64,000 nucleotides of DNA from Actinobaculum suis. GTDB taxonomy: Bacteria > Actinomycetota > Actinomycetes > Actinomycetales > Actinomycetaceae. Under the pieces are notes generated by a model. That model was not told the DNA's origin and did not search any database. It saw only the letters and a list, made by a program, of their open reading frames with translations. The stretch is taken from NCBI RefSeq assembly GCF_900102025.1, contig NZ_FNAU01000012.1, positions 1 to 64,000 of the forward strand, written 5' to 3'. A program made the position numbers and the translations under genes. Positions 27,757 to 36,148 of this stretch are shown in pieces (the stretch's first letter is position 1; each line of letters opens with the position of its first letter).

Positions 27757-29154
27757 ATGGAAACTCAGATTGCAATACCCCTCAGAACAGCCACGAGAGC
27801 AGCTGCGCGAACAACTACGAGAAGAACGCGCAGAAGGCGCAGAATCGGCGCCGGATTCACCGCGCTACTTTTGGGAGCATCTACTTTTGGCGCTATGCCT
27901 GCCGCTTCTGCCACCAACCAAGTTGGAACAGTGGCGGCAACTTCTTCCGCCACCCAGGTTGCCTATCCTGCCGCTAGTGCATCGGCCACCGGGCGATCAG
28001 CTCCGGCACTTTTGCCCAATTTGCCGCTCGCGCCTGCGGTGCGGGCTACCAACCAGTATTTTTTCAAAAACTCTTTGACCAGCGGGGTGGCCGACTTTTC
28101 GATCTATTACGGCAACCCGGGCGATACCGTCCTGGTAGGTGATTGGAACGGAGACGGCCGCGATACGCTGGCGGTGCGCCGCGCCAACCAATACTACGTC
28201 AAAAACTCCCTGGCAAGCGGCATAGCAGATCACGAGTTTACTTACGGTAACCCAAACGACTCTGTGCTGGTAGGCGATTGGGACGGCGACGGCGTCGATA
28301 CGCTAGCGGTGCGCCGCGGTAACCAATACTTCGTGAAAAACGACCTCAAAACCGGTGTGGCGGACCAAGTTTTCGTCTACGGTAACCCGGGCGATACCGT
28401 CCTGGTAGGTGATTGGAACGGAGACGGCCGCGATACGCTGGCGGTGCGCCGCGCCAACAAGTACTACGTAAAGAACAACCTAGAAACCGGAATCGCCGAC
28501 CACGAGTTTACTTACGGTAACCCAAACGACTCTGTGCTGGTAGGCGATTGGGACGGCGACGGCGTCGATACGCTAGCGGTGCGCCGCGGTAACCAATATT
28601 TCGTGAAAAACGACCTCAAAACCGGTATAGCGGAAACGGTTTTCGCTTACGGAATCAATATCGACGCCGTTTACGCCGGCGATTGGAACGGGGACGGCCG
28701 CGATACGCTCATGGTGCGGCGGATGGAAGCAGAACCGGAATCGGCAGGTATACCGGTGATGGTCTACGGCACTTTGCGTACCGGGCAGGAAGCAGATTTC
28801 GTGGTGAATGGTACCTATACCTCGAAGCGAGTTGCCCGGGCACCGTGGGCGGAACTGTGGGTGACCAACGGTAATCCGTTGCGCGGGGTGTGGCCGTGGG
28901 CAGTACCTGGAAATCACGGGCTGGTTGGAGAAGTGCTCACCTTCGGGCCCGCGAACTACAACCAGATGATCCGCAAACTGGACCGTTGGGAAGGTTTTGT
29001 ACCGGGGCGTTCCCTCAACCGGATGAATTACACGCGCGAAATCGTGGATACGAATCTGGGGCCCGCCTATGTTTACGTGGCCACGCCTTGGCGGCAGGCA
29101 CAGGCCCGCGCCCACGGCGTGCTCCTCCCCGATGGAGATTTCACCCGTTACTAA
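27757..29154 (+). CDS. Secreted FG-GAP-like repeat protein with C-terminal gamma-glutamylcyclotransferase domain
   Basis: A 465-residue protein. Residues 1-52 form a long arginine-rich N-region and hydrophobic core ending MPAASA, a plausible signal peptide with cleavage near 52. Residues 99-322 are five 45-residue repeats, each with GDW(N/D)GDG.DTL.VRR, resembling calcium-binding FG-GAP/VCBS blades. Residues of about 333-465 match the gamma-glutamylcyclotransferase/AIG2 fold: substrate loop VYGTLRTGQ (Y337) and LDRWEGF, whose E412 aligns with the catalytic glutamate of the family. The enzyme family releases 5-oxoproline from gamma-glutamyl amines or peptides. An extracellular version suggests a wall or peptide substrate. 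The start is uncertain (no clear binding site). Upstream in-frame codons overlap the divergent gene. Confidence 0.75.
   Translation: METQIAIPLRTATRAAARTTTRRTRRRRRIGAGFTALLLGASTFGAMPAASATNQVGTVAATSSATQVAYPAASASATGRSAPALLPNLPLAPAVRATNQYFFKNSLTSGVADFSIYYGNPGDTVLVGDWNGDGRDTLAVRRANQYYVKNSLASGIADHEFTYGNPNDSVLVGDWDGDGVDTLAVRRGNQYFVKNDLKTGVADQVFVYGNPGDTVLVGDWNGDGRDTLAVRRANKYYVKNNLETGIADHEFTYGNPNDSVLVGDWDGDGVDTLAVRRGNQYFVKNDLKTGIAETVFAYGINIDAVYAGDWNGDGRDTLMVRRMEAEPESAGIPVMVYGTLRTGQEADFVVNGTYTSKRVARAPWAELWVTNGNPLRGVWPWAVPGNHGLVGEVLTFGPANYNQMIRKLDRWEGFVPGRSLNRMNYTREIVDTNLGPAYVYVATPWRQAQARAHGVLLPDGDFTRY
28111..28650 (+). repeat. 270-bp higher-order tandem repeat (two 135-bp blades)
   Basis: Long stretches at 28111 onward recur almost identically at 28381 onward, and those at 28231 onward recur at 28501 onward. 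The offset is 270 bases, or two 45-residue blades. Near-identity at the DNA level points to recent duplication or gene conversion. Confidence 0.9.
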
Positions 29155-29173
29155 AAGAAAACAGAACCAGGCA

Positions 29174-29266
29174 ATGCAGGCAAAGCAGCCCGCTAAAGCC
29201 AACAAGAACAAAGCAGCGGCCCCACAGAACTTGGCAGGCCCTAAGGGACGGCGTAGCACCCAGTAA
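29174..29266 (+). CDS. Possible 30-residue basic peptide
   Basis: An ATG-started frame (MQAKQPAKANKNKAAAPQNL, then AGPKGRRSTQ) lies in the 170-base gap between the FG-GAP/GGCT gene and the lipoprotein gene. It is Lys/Ala-rich without hydrophobic residues. The ribosome binding site is poor. The last codons and stop belong to a 30-base direct repeat. It may be translated or may be spacer sequence. Confidence 0.2.
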   Translation: MQAKQPAKANKNKAAAPQNLAGPKGRRSTQ

Positions 29267-29303
29267 AGCTGAGCAGGCCCTAAGGGACGGCAGTAGCACC
29301 CAG
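29234..29303 (+). repeat. 30-bp direct repeat before the lipoprotein gene
   Basis: GCAGGCCCTAAGGGACGGC plus GTAGCACCCAG occurs at 29234-29263 and, with one inserted A, at 29273-29303. Confidence 0.9.
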
Positions 29304-29322
29304 CAAGAGAGGCACAGAAGCA

Positions 29323-30189
29323 ATGACACACGCACCCACAGCTAGCAATAACTCGCAAGGCACCCGGCAACGCGGCCTCGCCCCGCACCGCACTACATTG
29401 TTTTGGAAACCTTCCTTCCAGAACCCTTCCTCACGGAAACCTTCCTCACGGAAACCTTCCTTCCGCAAAGCTTTCCGCCACGCGTTCTTCCAAAAAGCTG
29501 TGGCAGCAGGCGCGGCCTTCGGTTTAGCTACCTTTGGGCTGTGCGGGCTGAGTGGCTGTAGCAAGAGCGCCCAGGCCGCAGATCCATATCCTGATCCGGT
29601 ACCGGTAGCGAGCGCCGCACCTGGTCGCGAGGCCGTACCCGGTGCCGACGCCGCCCCCGCAGCTTCCACGCAAGCTTCCGCTTCTCCTGCTTCCGCGGGG
29701 GAAGAACCGAGCACGGTACCAACTTCTCCGGAAGGGGATGTGGAGGCTACCGTGGGCACTCCGATCGGACTTGCCGCAGACAGTGGGAATACCTCGGTGT
29801 TTGAGCTGACTGTCAACAGTATTACGCAGCAGACCACTTGCCCTTCGAAACTAGACGGCAGCGCGGTACATCCCAGTAAAGATAATTTCCTCGTAATTGA
29901 TCTGAGCGCACAGATGAGCCCCGAATACGCGGCGAAAGATCCCAAGTATCCCTTCCTCACTTTGGACCGTGACGTTTGGTACATTACGAATCCGGCCGGG
30001 GTGATCGAGGAGGGCACGCTGAGCGTGAAGAGCTACGAATGCTTCGGCGATGCGGAAGCAATCCAGCCCTTCGTAAATCCCGGCGAAGCGGTTGCGGGAA
30101 AGCTTGCCCTCGATACCGATACGGAACACGGCTATCTTCACTACAATCCATTCGGAGTGCCCGGTTCGGGATGGCGCTGGGCGTTCTAG
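29323..30189 (+). CDS. Lipoprotein with DUF4352-like domain
   Basis: A 288-residue protein. The lipobox LSGC ends at Cys79, preceded by a hydrophobic stretch (about 58-75) and an unusually long basic cytoplasmic N-region containing KPSSR/KPSFR repeats (15-base period). After Cys79 comes a Pro/Ala/Ser-rich linker to about 145, then a domain with VFELTVNSITQQ and DNFLVIDLSAQM resembling the immunoprotective-extracellular/DUF4352 fold. Two cysteines (TTCPS and SYECF) may form a disulphide. The function is unknown. It is probably anchored to the outer face of the membrane. GAGAGG lies 10 nt before the ATG. The stop lies in an 18-bp imperfect duplication. Confidence 0.72.
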   Translation: MTHAPTASNNSQGTRQRGLAPHRTTLFWKPSFQNPSSRKPSSRKPSFRKAFRHAFFQKAVAAGAAFGLATFGLCGLSGCSKSAQAADPYPDPVPVASAAPGREAVPGADAAPAASTQASASPASAGEEPSTVPTSPEGDVEATVGTPIGLAADSGNTSVFELTVNSITQQTTCPSKLDGSAVHPSKDNFLVIDLSAQMSPEYAAKDPKYPFLTLDRDVWYITNPAGVIEEGTLSVKSYECFGDAEAIQPFVNPGEAVAGKLALDTDTEHGYLHYNPFGVPGSGWRWAF

Positions 30190-30221
30190 CTAGTGGCCCG
30201 TTGCTAACTAGTGACCGACCG
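30186..30221 (+). repeat. 18-bp imperfect duplication spanning the lipoprotein stop
   Basis: CTAGCTAGTGGCCCGTTG is followed directly by CTAACTAGTGACCGACCG. The TAG stop at 30187-30189 lies in the first copy. Confidence 0.6.
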
Positions 30222-30469
30222 CCTTAGAGCTCTCTTGGCATCGCAACGCTACTGGGCGGCGGAACGCCACCGTGTGGGACTGCTGGCGAAACGTCGTCAT
30301 GTGCCGGCATAGCGGCTGTTTAAACCACCCCGTGCCCACAAAACACTTTTTTGGGCAAGAGCGCTGATAGTATCCGAAAACGAGCAGCGGCTGCACTAGG
30401 AATCACAGTTTTGCGGTTCTTTTCGCCCTAGACTCGGAAAATACCGGACGAGTGAGGATTTTAAGAGAA

Positions 30470-31636
30470 ATGAAGATAGCGGTAATTGGTCTCGGTTACG
30501 TCGGGCTTGCCAACGCAGTACTTTTGGCACAGCGGCACGAAGTTATTGGTGCGGACTTAAACGAAGCACGGGTTACCCAACTCAACGCCGGGATTTCCCC
30601 AATTAAGGATGCCGAAATTTCCGAGTACCTGCGCGAAAAGGAACTCGATTTCCGGGCCACCACCGATAACATCGAAGCAATCACCGGGGCCGATTACGTT
30701 ATTATCGCTACCCCTACCAATTACGACGAAGAACGCAACGAATTCGACACCGGTTCGGTAGACGCCACGATCATGCAGGTGATGGAACATAACCCGCAGG
30801 CCGTGATCGTTATCAAATCGACCATCCCCATCGGCTATACCGCTTCCCAGCAATCCCGCCACCCGGCAGCGAAACTAGTGTTCAGCCCCGAATTTTTGCG
30901 GGAAGGCAAAGCCCTTTACGATAATCTCAACCCGTCCCGGATCGTAGTTTCCGGATATCAGGAAGGCGCTACCGAGTTCGGTAACTTCTTGGCGGAAGGG
31001 GCACTTCAACCGGACGTTCAAATTCTCCACGTAGATACGAACGAAGCCGAGTGCATCAAGCTTTTCTCTAATACTTACCTGGCGATGCGGGTGGCTTTCT
31101 TCAACGAGTTGGATTCTTTCGCGCTCACGCACGGTTTCGATACCAAGCAGATTATCGACGGCGTGGGGCTCGATCCGCGTATCGGCTCCCATTACAACAA
31201 TCCGAGCTTTGGCTACGGCGGCTACTGCCTACCCAAGGATACGAAGGAACTGCGCGCCGATTTTGAAGGCGTGCCCCAAAACCTGATTTCGGCGATCGTG
31301 GATTCGAATGAAACGCGGATTACCTACCTGGCAGATCGGGTAGCGAAAGCCGGCTACAAGACCATTGGTATTTACAAGGTAGCCATGAAATCGGGCTCCG
31401 ATAACCATCGAGCTTCGGCGACCGTAAAACTGGCCCAGAAAATCGCTGCTCGGGGCGTCCAAGTTTATATTTACGATCCCGCCCTCACCGGTCCCGAATT
31501 GTACGGCTTACCAGTACTCGAGGATTGGGAAGAATTCACCGGCAAGGTGGAAGCCATAATCACCAACCGGCGCGATCCAAACATGCCAGCCACGGAAAAA
31601 CCCGTCCTCACGCGCGACGTCTTCGCCCGCGACTAA
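30470..31636 (+). CDS. ugd: UDP-glucose/GDP-mannose dehydrogenase family (UDP-glucose 6-dehydrogenase)
   Basis: A 388-residue enzyme oxidising UDP-glucose to UDP-glucuronate with two NAD. The Rossmann loop GLGYVGLANA, ATPTNYDEERNEFDT, SPEFLREGKALYDNL and the active-site GYGGYCLPKDT (nucleophilic cysteine) are all present. The length matches the compact UGD type. The start is probably ATG at 30470. An upstream in-frame GTG at 30452 lacks support, and GAGG at about 12 nt is a weak binding site. It would supply uronic acid for one of the locus polymers. Its 3' end and that of the converging GT gene share a 17-bp duplication. Confidence 0.92.
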   Translation: MKIAVIGLGYVGLANAVLLAQRHEVIGADLNEARVTQLNAGISPIKDAEISEYLREKELDFRATTDNIEAITGADYVIIATPTNYDEERNEFDTGSVDATIMQVMEHNPQAVIVIKSTIPIGYTASQQSRHPAAKLVFSPEFLREGKALYDNLNPSRIVVSGYQEGATEFGNFLAEGALQPDVQILHVDTNEAECIKLFSNTYLAMRVAFFNELDSFALTHGFDTKQIIDGVGLDPRIGSHYNNPSFGYGGYCLPKDTKELRADFEGVPQNLISAIVDSNETRITYLADRVAKAGYKTIGIYKVAMKSGSDNHRASATVKLAQKIAARGVQVYIYDPALTGPELYGLPVLEDWEEFTGKVEAIITNRRDPNMPATEKPVLTRDVFARD

Positions 31637-31640
31637 ACCG

Positions 31641-31671
31641 CCCTATGCTTTCCCCTGCCCTATGCTTTCCC
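31641..31671. repeat. 17-bp duplication spanning a glycosyltransferase stop
   Basis: CCCTATGCTTTCCC occurs at 31641 and 31658. On the minus strand the second position contains the terminal codons and TAG stop of the glycosyltransferase ending at 31660. Confidence 0.85.
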
Positions 31672-32496
31672 GCGAGTGAGAATACTTGCCCGGGCGCGCA
31701 AACCCGTGTGCAAAGCGGCGCGCAACGGAGCATAGAGCGGGCCGCGGTAAACCTCATCGAGGTAGTGCGCGGCGGAACGGTGATGTTCGCGGATCATGCG
31801 CGCGGGGCGTTCCCGCCAAGAAGTGCCTTGCTCATGGGAGATATGTGCCTGCGGCAAGAACACTGACTGCCAGCCGGCCCGGGCGAGTGCTTCCCCCAGT
31901 GCGACGTCTTCAAAGAACATGAAATAGGCGTCGTCAAAACCACCGATCTGGGCGAAAGCTTCCCGGCGAAGCAAGAGGCAGGCACCGCTCAACCAGTCCA
32001 CGGTATGGGCATGGCGGGTGTCCGCATTTTCTCGGTAGGCACGGCTCCACGGGTTATTAGGCCACACGTCTGCAAAAAGGGCGTGCCCGATGCCCGAACC
32101 TAGGCGTGGGAAGCGCCGGGCGGAAGGATAAATCTCGCCTTCTGGAGTTTCGATGCGCGGGCCGAAAGCGCCACCTTTGGGCCACAAGCGCGCCCCGGAA
32201 ATCATGGCGTCCCCACTTCCGGGGGCAAATACTACGTCTGGGTTTACTACGAACAGCCACCGGCCGGTAAACCCGGCAGCCCCCAGATTCGCGGCTCGCC
32301 CATAGCCGAGGTTATCGCCCGGGCAAATGTATTGCCCGCCATGGCGCCGCGCCAGCGCGAAAGCGTCCTCATTGAACCCGGAGTTATCCACAATCACCAG
32401 TTCGTAGGGCGTGCTAAAAGCACCGGGGAGCGATTCCACAAAGTCTGCAAGTTGTGTACCAGAGTTATAGGCCACGGTTACCACTCGTATATCCAC
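31660..32496 (-). CDS. GT2 rhamnosyltransferase, WbbL-like
   Basis: A 278-residue GT-A enzyme: VVTVAYNSGTQLADFVES, ELVIVDNSG, NLGYGRAANLG and WLFVVNPDVVF (NPD motif) followed by VDWLSGACLLLRREAF and FFEDVALGEALARAGW. This pattern is typical of WbbL-like rhamnosyltransferases, which in mycobacteria make the linkage unit between peptidoglycan and wall polysaccharide. A linkage role here would fit the adjacent LCP genes but is inference. GTG at 32496 has no Shine-Dalgarno site. TAGGCT lies 6 nt upstream. Confidence 0.87.
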   Translation of the reverse strand: MDIRVVTVAYNSGTQLADFVESLPGAFSTPYELVIVDNSGFNEDAFALARRHGGQYICPGDNLGYGRAANLGAAGFTGRWLFVVNPDVVFAPGSGDAMISGARLWPKGGAFGPRIETPEGEIYPSARRFPRLGSGIGHALFADVWPNNPWSRAYRENADTRHAHTVDWLSGACLLLRREAFAQIGGFDDAYFMFFEDVALGEALARAGWQSVFLPQAHISHEQGTSWRERPARMIREHHRSAAHYLDEVYRGPLYAPLRAALHTGLRARASILTRGKA

Positions 32497-32502
32497 GCGC
32501 CT

Positions 32503-32508
32503 AGCCTA
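32503..32508 (-). promoter_or_regulatory. Putative leaderless -10 box (TAGGCT) of WbbL-like gene
   Basis: On the minus strand TAGGCT lies 6 nt before the GTG start at 32496, with no ribosome binding site. Confidence 0.45.
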
Positions 32509-32605
32509 CTTGGAAATATCCGTGTGCGGTCAAGATCACCGTGGCCCTCCTCTAAAATCGCTTTGCAGACTGCCCTTCTTCCGCCGTTTTCTGGTTCCAG
32601 GCCTT

Positions 32606-32611
32606 TATGAT
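32606..32611 (+). promoter_or_regulatory. Putative leaderless -10 box (TATGAT) of LCP gene 1
   Basis: TATGAT lies 6 nt before GTG at 32618. There is no Shine-Dalgarno sequence between them. Confidence 0.5.
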
Positions 32612-32617
32612 GGACGC

Positions 32618-34063
32618 GTGGCGAATAGTAACCGGGCCCCAGTACATCTCCTCGGCAAGCGGCGAGGCCCTCGCATCATGCGTATTTTCGGCCTGATTAT
32701 TCTCGCTCTCCTGTTAGCTTTTGGGAGCGCCGCTGGCTACCTGTGGTCGCGCGTGCAAGGCAATATCGATAGCGCGGATATTACGAAACTCTTACCTGAA
32801 ACTAAGGAGAACGAACTCCAAGACATTGCCGCGGGCCAGCCCCTCACTTTCCTGGTGCTCGGCTCGGATGCACGATCCGGGGCTTCGGATGTTGATGGGT
32901 CGGGGGCGGCCGGCGAAGTAGAAGGCATGCGTTCCGATACCACCATGATCGTCCATATTGCGGCTGATCGTAGCCGCGTTGACGTGGTATCCATTCCCCG
33001 CGACACCGCGGTGGATGTGCCGTCTTGCACGATCCGGAAAGGCCCGGATAGCGAAGAAACCACCACTACGAAAGCTATGACGGATGTGCGTTTCAATGCC
33101 GCTTTTGCGGCCGGCGGGCAAACCGGTGATGTTGCTTCTGCGGCGGCTTGTACCATGCGAACTTTGCAGGAAGAAACCGGGCTGCGTTTCAACGGCTACG
33201 TGGTAGTAGATTTCGCTTCCTTCATTACCAGCGTGGACGCAATTAACGGCGTGCCCATGTATTTCGAAGAACCTATGCACGACGAAAAAGCTGGTCTTGA
33301 TATTGAGGCCGGTTGCCGGTTGTTGGACGGTCAGCAGGCTCTAGCATTGGCCCGTGCCCGCTACCAGATCGGGGACGGTTCCGATATTTCGCGGATCGGC
33401 CGCCAACAAGAACTGGTGATGGCCGTGGCCAACGAGGTGCTCAGCTCAAACTTGCTGGCAGATGCGCCGCAGCTTTTGCGCGTGGTAGACGCCGTTTCCC
33501 AATCCGTGAGTGTTTCTTCCGGGCTGGGCCAAATCTCCACAATCGCCGGCCTAGCTAATTCGGTGCGCGGAATAGACCCGAAAAATATCCATTTTGCTAC
33601 CATGCCTTTCCAGTATTCGGGCAACCGGGTGGTAATAGATAAGTCCGCGAAATACGTGTGGTGGGCAATTAACAATGACGTCCCCTTCGAAATGTATGAG
33701 GAAGCCAACGAACCGCGTGCCTACGAACCGGCAGGTTATAACAACGGGGAACCGCTTCCTGCCGGTGGCGGGTACGACGCCGCTAACCCCGCCACGGATA
33801 ATTCCGGCGCGGGAGCTGAGGCAGGCAACCCGGCATCCGGACCGGCTGCCAATTCTTCCACTCCGGGCGGGCACGAAGGCGGCCTGCAACCCGGCACGAA
33901 CGAAGGTACAACCGGCGCCGGAACTGACGCGGGAGCCGGCGAGGCGGGTTCCGGTGGTGCGGGAGCCGGTGGTGCGGGAGCCGGCGAGGCGGGCCAAACT
34001 GAGCCGCAGCCTTCCCCCACTACTCCGGTATGCACACGGGAAAACGCTATCCCCAGAAAATAG
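32618..34063 (+). CDS. LytR-CpsA-Psr (LCP) family glycopolymer ligase 1
   Basis: A 481-residue protein with one N-terminal membrane helix (about 21-42) and an external LCP domain (about 70-350): FLVLGSDARSG, RSDTTMIVHI, VVSIPRDTAVDVP, ALALARARY and DISRIGRQQELV are the conserved blocks, including arginines that bind the polyprenyl pyrophosphate. LCP proteins attach wall glycopolymers to peptidoglycan with release of the lipid carrier. The C-terminal 110 residues are Gly/Ala/Pro/Ser-rich low complexity ending PVCTRENAIPRK. GTG at 32618 follows a TATGAT box, suggesting a leaderless transcript. It is divergent from the WbbL-like gene. Confidence 0.9.
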   Translation: MANSNRAPVHLLGKRRGPRIMRIFGLIILALLLAFGSAAGYLWSRVQGNIDSADITKLLPETKENELQDIAAGQPLTFLVLGSDARSGASDVDGSGAAGEVEGMRSDTTMIVHIAADRSRVDVVSIPRDTAVDVPSCTIRKGPDSEETTTTKAMTDVRFNAAFAAGGQTGDVASAAACTMRTLQEETGLRFNGYVVVDFASFITSVDAINGVPMYFEEPMHDEKAGLDIEAGCRLLDGQQALALARARYQIGDGSDISRIGRQQELVMAVANEVLSSNLLADAPQLLRVVDAVSQSVSVSSGLGQISTIAGLANSVRGIDPKNIHFATMPFQYSGNRVVIDKSAKYVWWAINNDVPFEMYEEANEPRAYEPAGYNNGEPLPAGGGYDAANPATDNSGAGAEAGNPASGPAANSSTPGGHEGGLQPGTNEGTTGAGTDAGAGEAGSGGAGAGGAGAGEAGQTEPQPSPTTPVCTRENAIPRK

Positions 34064-34368
34064 GTAACCGCCGCCGCGGGTTTGCGGCGCTGGCGGATTT
34101 GCTGCTCCTGCGGAATTGGGGCGGCGGCGGATTTGCAAGGTGGCAGAATTGCAAGGCGAGCGAATTTCCGGCGCAAACGGATTTCTGGCCCGGCAAGTTT
34201 CCGGCGCGGGCAGGTTTGCAAGGCGGCAGAATTGCGGCAAGGTTAAAGAGAGAATATTACTGCCATATACGGTATAAACGTAGGAAGAGATCCCCGCGCA
34301 TCGCGAGATCGCCACACTATCCTTAACCACAACTGTAGAAACAATTAGCAAACTAGCAGGTGTCCCTC
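34064..34368. other. 305-base gap between the LCP genes, filled with degenerate repeats
   Basis: No gene is supported. Variants of GGCGGATTTGC and GGCAGAATTGC recur between about 34080 and 34230, followed by an AT-rich section (34230-34350) that probably contains the promoter of the second LCP gene. Confidence 0.55.
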
Positions 34369-36120
34369 ATGAATCAACAACCGCCCTCGTTTGAACCTAA
34401 GCGGCGCCGCCCGCGCCCTAACCAGGCGGGCGCCCAACGGGTCGCGCGCGGCGGGGCAGCTGCTAATTCTGGCGCTGCGAATGCTGGCGGCAACCCTGGC
34501 GCTTCACGGGCCGCCCGGCGCGAAGAACTGCGCCGCCGGCAAGAAAAACTAGCACGCGAACAGCTTCCCGATCCGCGCTGGCAACAGGCCCCCAGCCCAC
34601 GGGCAGAATGGCGGCCGAGCGCGCAAATGGAAGAAAATCTCACGGCAGCCGGGCAGCGGGCCGGCGCCCCGCGCCGGCCCGCTGGTCAGGTGCGGCGCAC
34701 TTCCATTATGGGGAGCGAAAACAACGCGAACGCCACGCCCGGGAATATCTACGGCGATCCGGAATTCTTCGGCGATGCTTATGCGCCTTCCCGGCGCGGC
34801 AGTGCACAGCCGGGCGAAGACGCATCGGCTGGACTGTCCCAGGCTGATGCGCGCGCTGCGGGCAAACGCTATGCCGGCTCGCAACCACCGGCTTTCCTCC
34901 CGGGCGGCCAGGCGGCCCGGCGCGCAGACGATGCTGCCGCGCAGCGGGCAGGTGGCCCGGGTGAACACGGGTGGCCCGGCGCTGGCCCCGGCGCGAGTTT
35001 CAGCTCCCACCCGCGGGCGAGCCAAAACGCCGGCGTAGGTGCCAATTCCGCCGGGCGTTACGGCGGAGGCTATGGCGCGGGCTACAGCGGCGGGCCGAGC
35101 GCAGGTAGTGGCGCGGGCTCCAGCGTCGGCACCCCTGGGGCAGCGGCAGCTCGCCGCCGGCCGCATTGGGGGCGGCGCGTTTTGCTGGTCTTTTTGCTGG
35201 TAATCGCGCTCGTGGTGGCTTGGGTTGCATATTTGTACGTTTATGGTTCGGGAAAAATGAACCATGTGGCCGCGCTTAGCAATTCCGGCAACACTCCCGG
35301 CACCACGTACCTAATTGTGGGTTCGGACGCGCGGGAAGGCGATTCGGATGTAGATGGTGCCGGCGCGGTTGGGGCGATTAGCGGCCACCGTGCCGATACG
35401 ATCATGATCTTGCACGTCCCCGCCTCCGGCACCACTTCCCTAATTTCTTTGCCGCGTGATTCGTATGTGGAAATCCCCGGCCACGGGCATGGCAAACTCA
35501 ATTCTTCTTTCGCGCTGGGTGAGGAACCACTTCTCGTGGCCACGGTCGAAAACCTTACGGGCCTGAATATTGATCACTACATTCAGGTTTCGATGGGCGG
35601 AGTAGCGAACCTGGTAGATGCGGTAGGCGGCGTCAACCTGTGTTACGACGCCGATGTTTCGGATGTTGATTCCGGGATGGAATGGACGGCCGGCTGCCAT
35701 GATGTGGATGGTTCCACCGCCCTCGCATTTTCCCGTATGCGTAAATCTGATCCGCTGGGCGATATCGGGCGGACCAACCGGCAACGCCAAGTCATTTCGA
35801 AGCTGATTTCCAAGGCCGCTTCCGCTTCTACCCTCGTAAATCCCCAGCGGCAACGTGACCTCGTAGGTGCGGCGGCCAGTGCGCTAACCACCGATGAAGA
35901 TAGCTCCCTGCTAGACCTTGGCCGCGCGGGCCTGTCCTTGCGTTCCGTGCTCGGCGAATCCGGGGTTTCCGGAGTGCCACCCATCGCGGATCTCAACTAC
36001 CGTGCCAACGGGCAATCCAATGTGTTGCTCGACCCGCAGCGCACTCCCGAATTCTTCGAAAAGGTACGCCAAGGTACGATCACCCAGGCCGAAGCCATAG
36101 GTATCGATATCCAGCCCTAA
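34369..36120 (+). CDS. LCP family glycopolymer ligase 2
   Basis: A 583-residue protein. Residues 1-265 are a very long, disordered, Gly/Ala/Arg-rich cytoplasmic segment. A membrane helix lies at about 270-292. The external LCP domain follows with YLIVGSDAREGDSDVDG, HRADTIMILHV, LISLPRDSYVEIP, LAFSRMRKSDPLGDIGR and RQRQVISKL. It should attach a glycopolymer to peptidoglycan like its neighbour, perhaps with different polymer preference. ATG at 34369 is preceded by AGGTG at 6 nt. The long basic tail could bind membrane or cell-division partners, which is speculation. Confidence 0.9.
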   Translation: MNQQPPSFEPKRRRPRPNQAGAQRVARGGAAANSGAANAGGNPGASRAARREELRRRQEKLAREQLPDPRWQQAPSPRAEWRPSAQMEENLTAAGQRAGAPRRPAGQVRRTSIMGSENNANATPGNIYGDPEFFGDAYAPSRRGSAQPGEDASAGLSQADARAAGKRYAGSQPPAFLPGGQAARRADDAAAQRAGGPGEHGWPGAGPGASFSSHPRASQNAGVGANSAGRYGGGYGAGYSGGPSAGSGAGSSVGTPGAAAARRRPHWGRRVLLVFLLVIALVVAWVAYLYVYGSGKMNHVAALSNSGNTPGTTYLIVGSDAREGDSDVDGAGAVGAISGHRADTIMILHVPASGTTSLISLPRDSYVEIPGHGHGKLNSSFALGEEPLLVATVENLTGLNIDHYIQVSMGGVANLVDAVGGVNLCYDADVSDVDSGMEWTAGCHDVDGSTALAFSRMRKSDPLGDIGRTNRQRQVISKLISKAASASTLVNPQRQRDLVGAAASALTTDEDSSLLDLGRAGLSLRSVLGESGVSGVPPIADLNYRANGQSNVLLDPQRTPEFFEKVRQGTITQAEAIGIDIQP

Positions 36121-36135
36121 CCTCTCCGGCTCGCT

Positions 36136-36141
36136 TACACT
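36136..36141 (+). promoter_or_regulatory. Putative leaderless -10 box (TACACT) of gtrA
   Basis: TACACT lies 7 nt before GTG at 36149. The 28-base gap to the upstream LCP gene has no usable ribosome binding site except a weak GAGAG. Confidence 0.5.
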
Positions 36142-36148
36142 GAGAGCC

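Noticed and set aside
28088-28730. Possible frameshift or assembly error in the repeat-rich FG-GAP gene
   Set aside because: All five blades are in frame and of equal length, and the C-terminal domain is complete, so the gene reads as intact.
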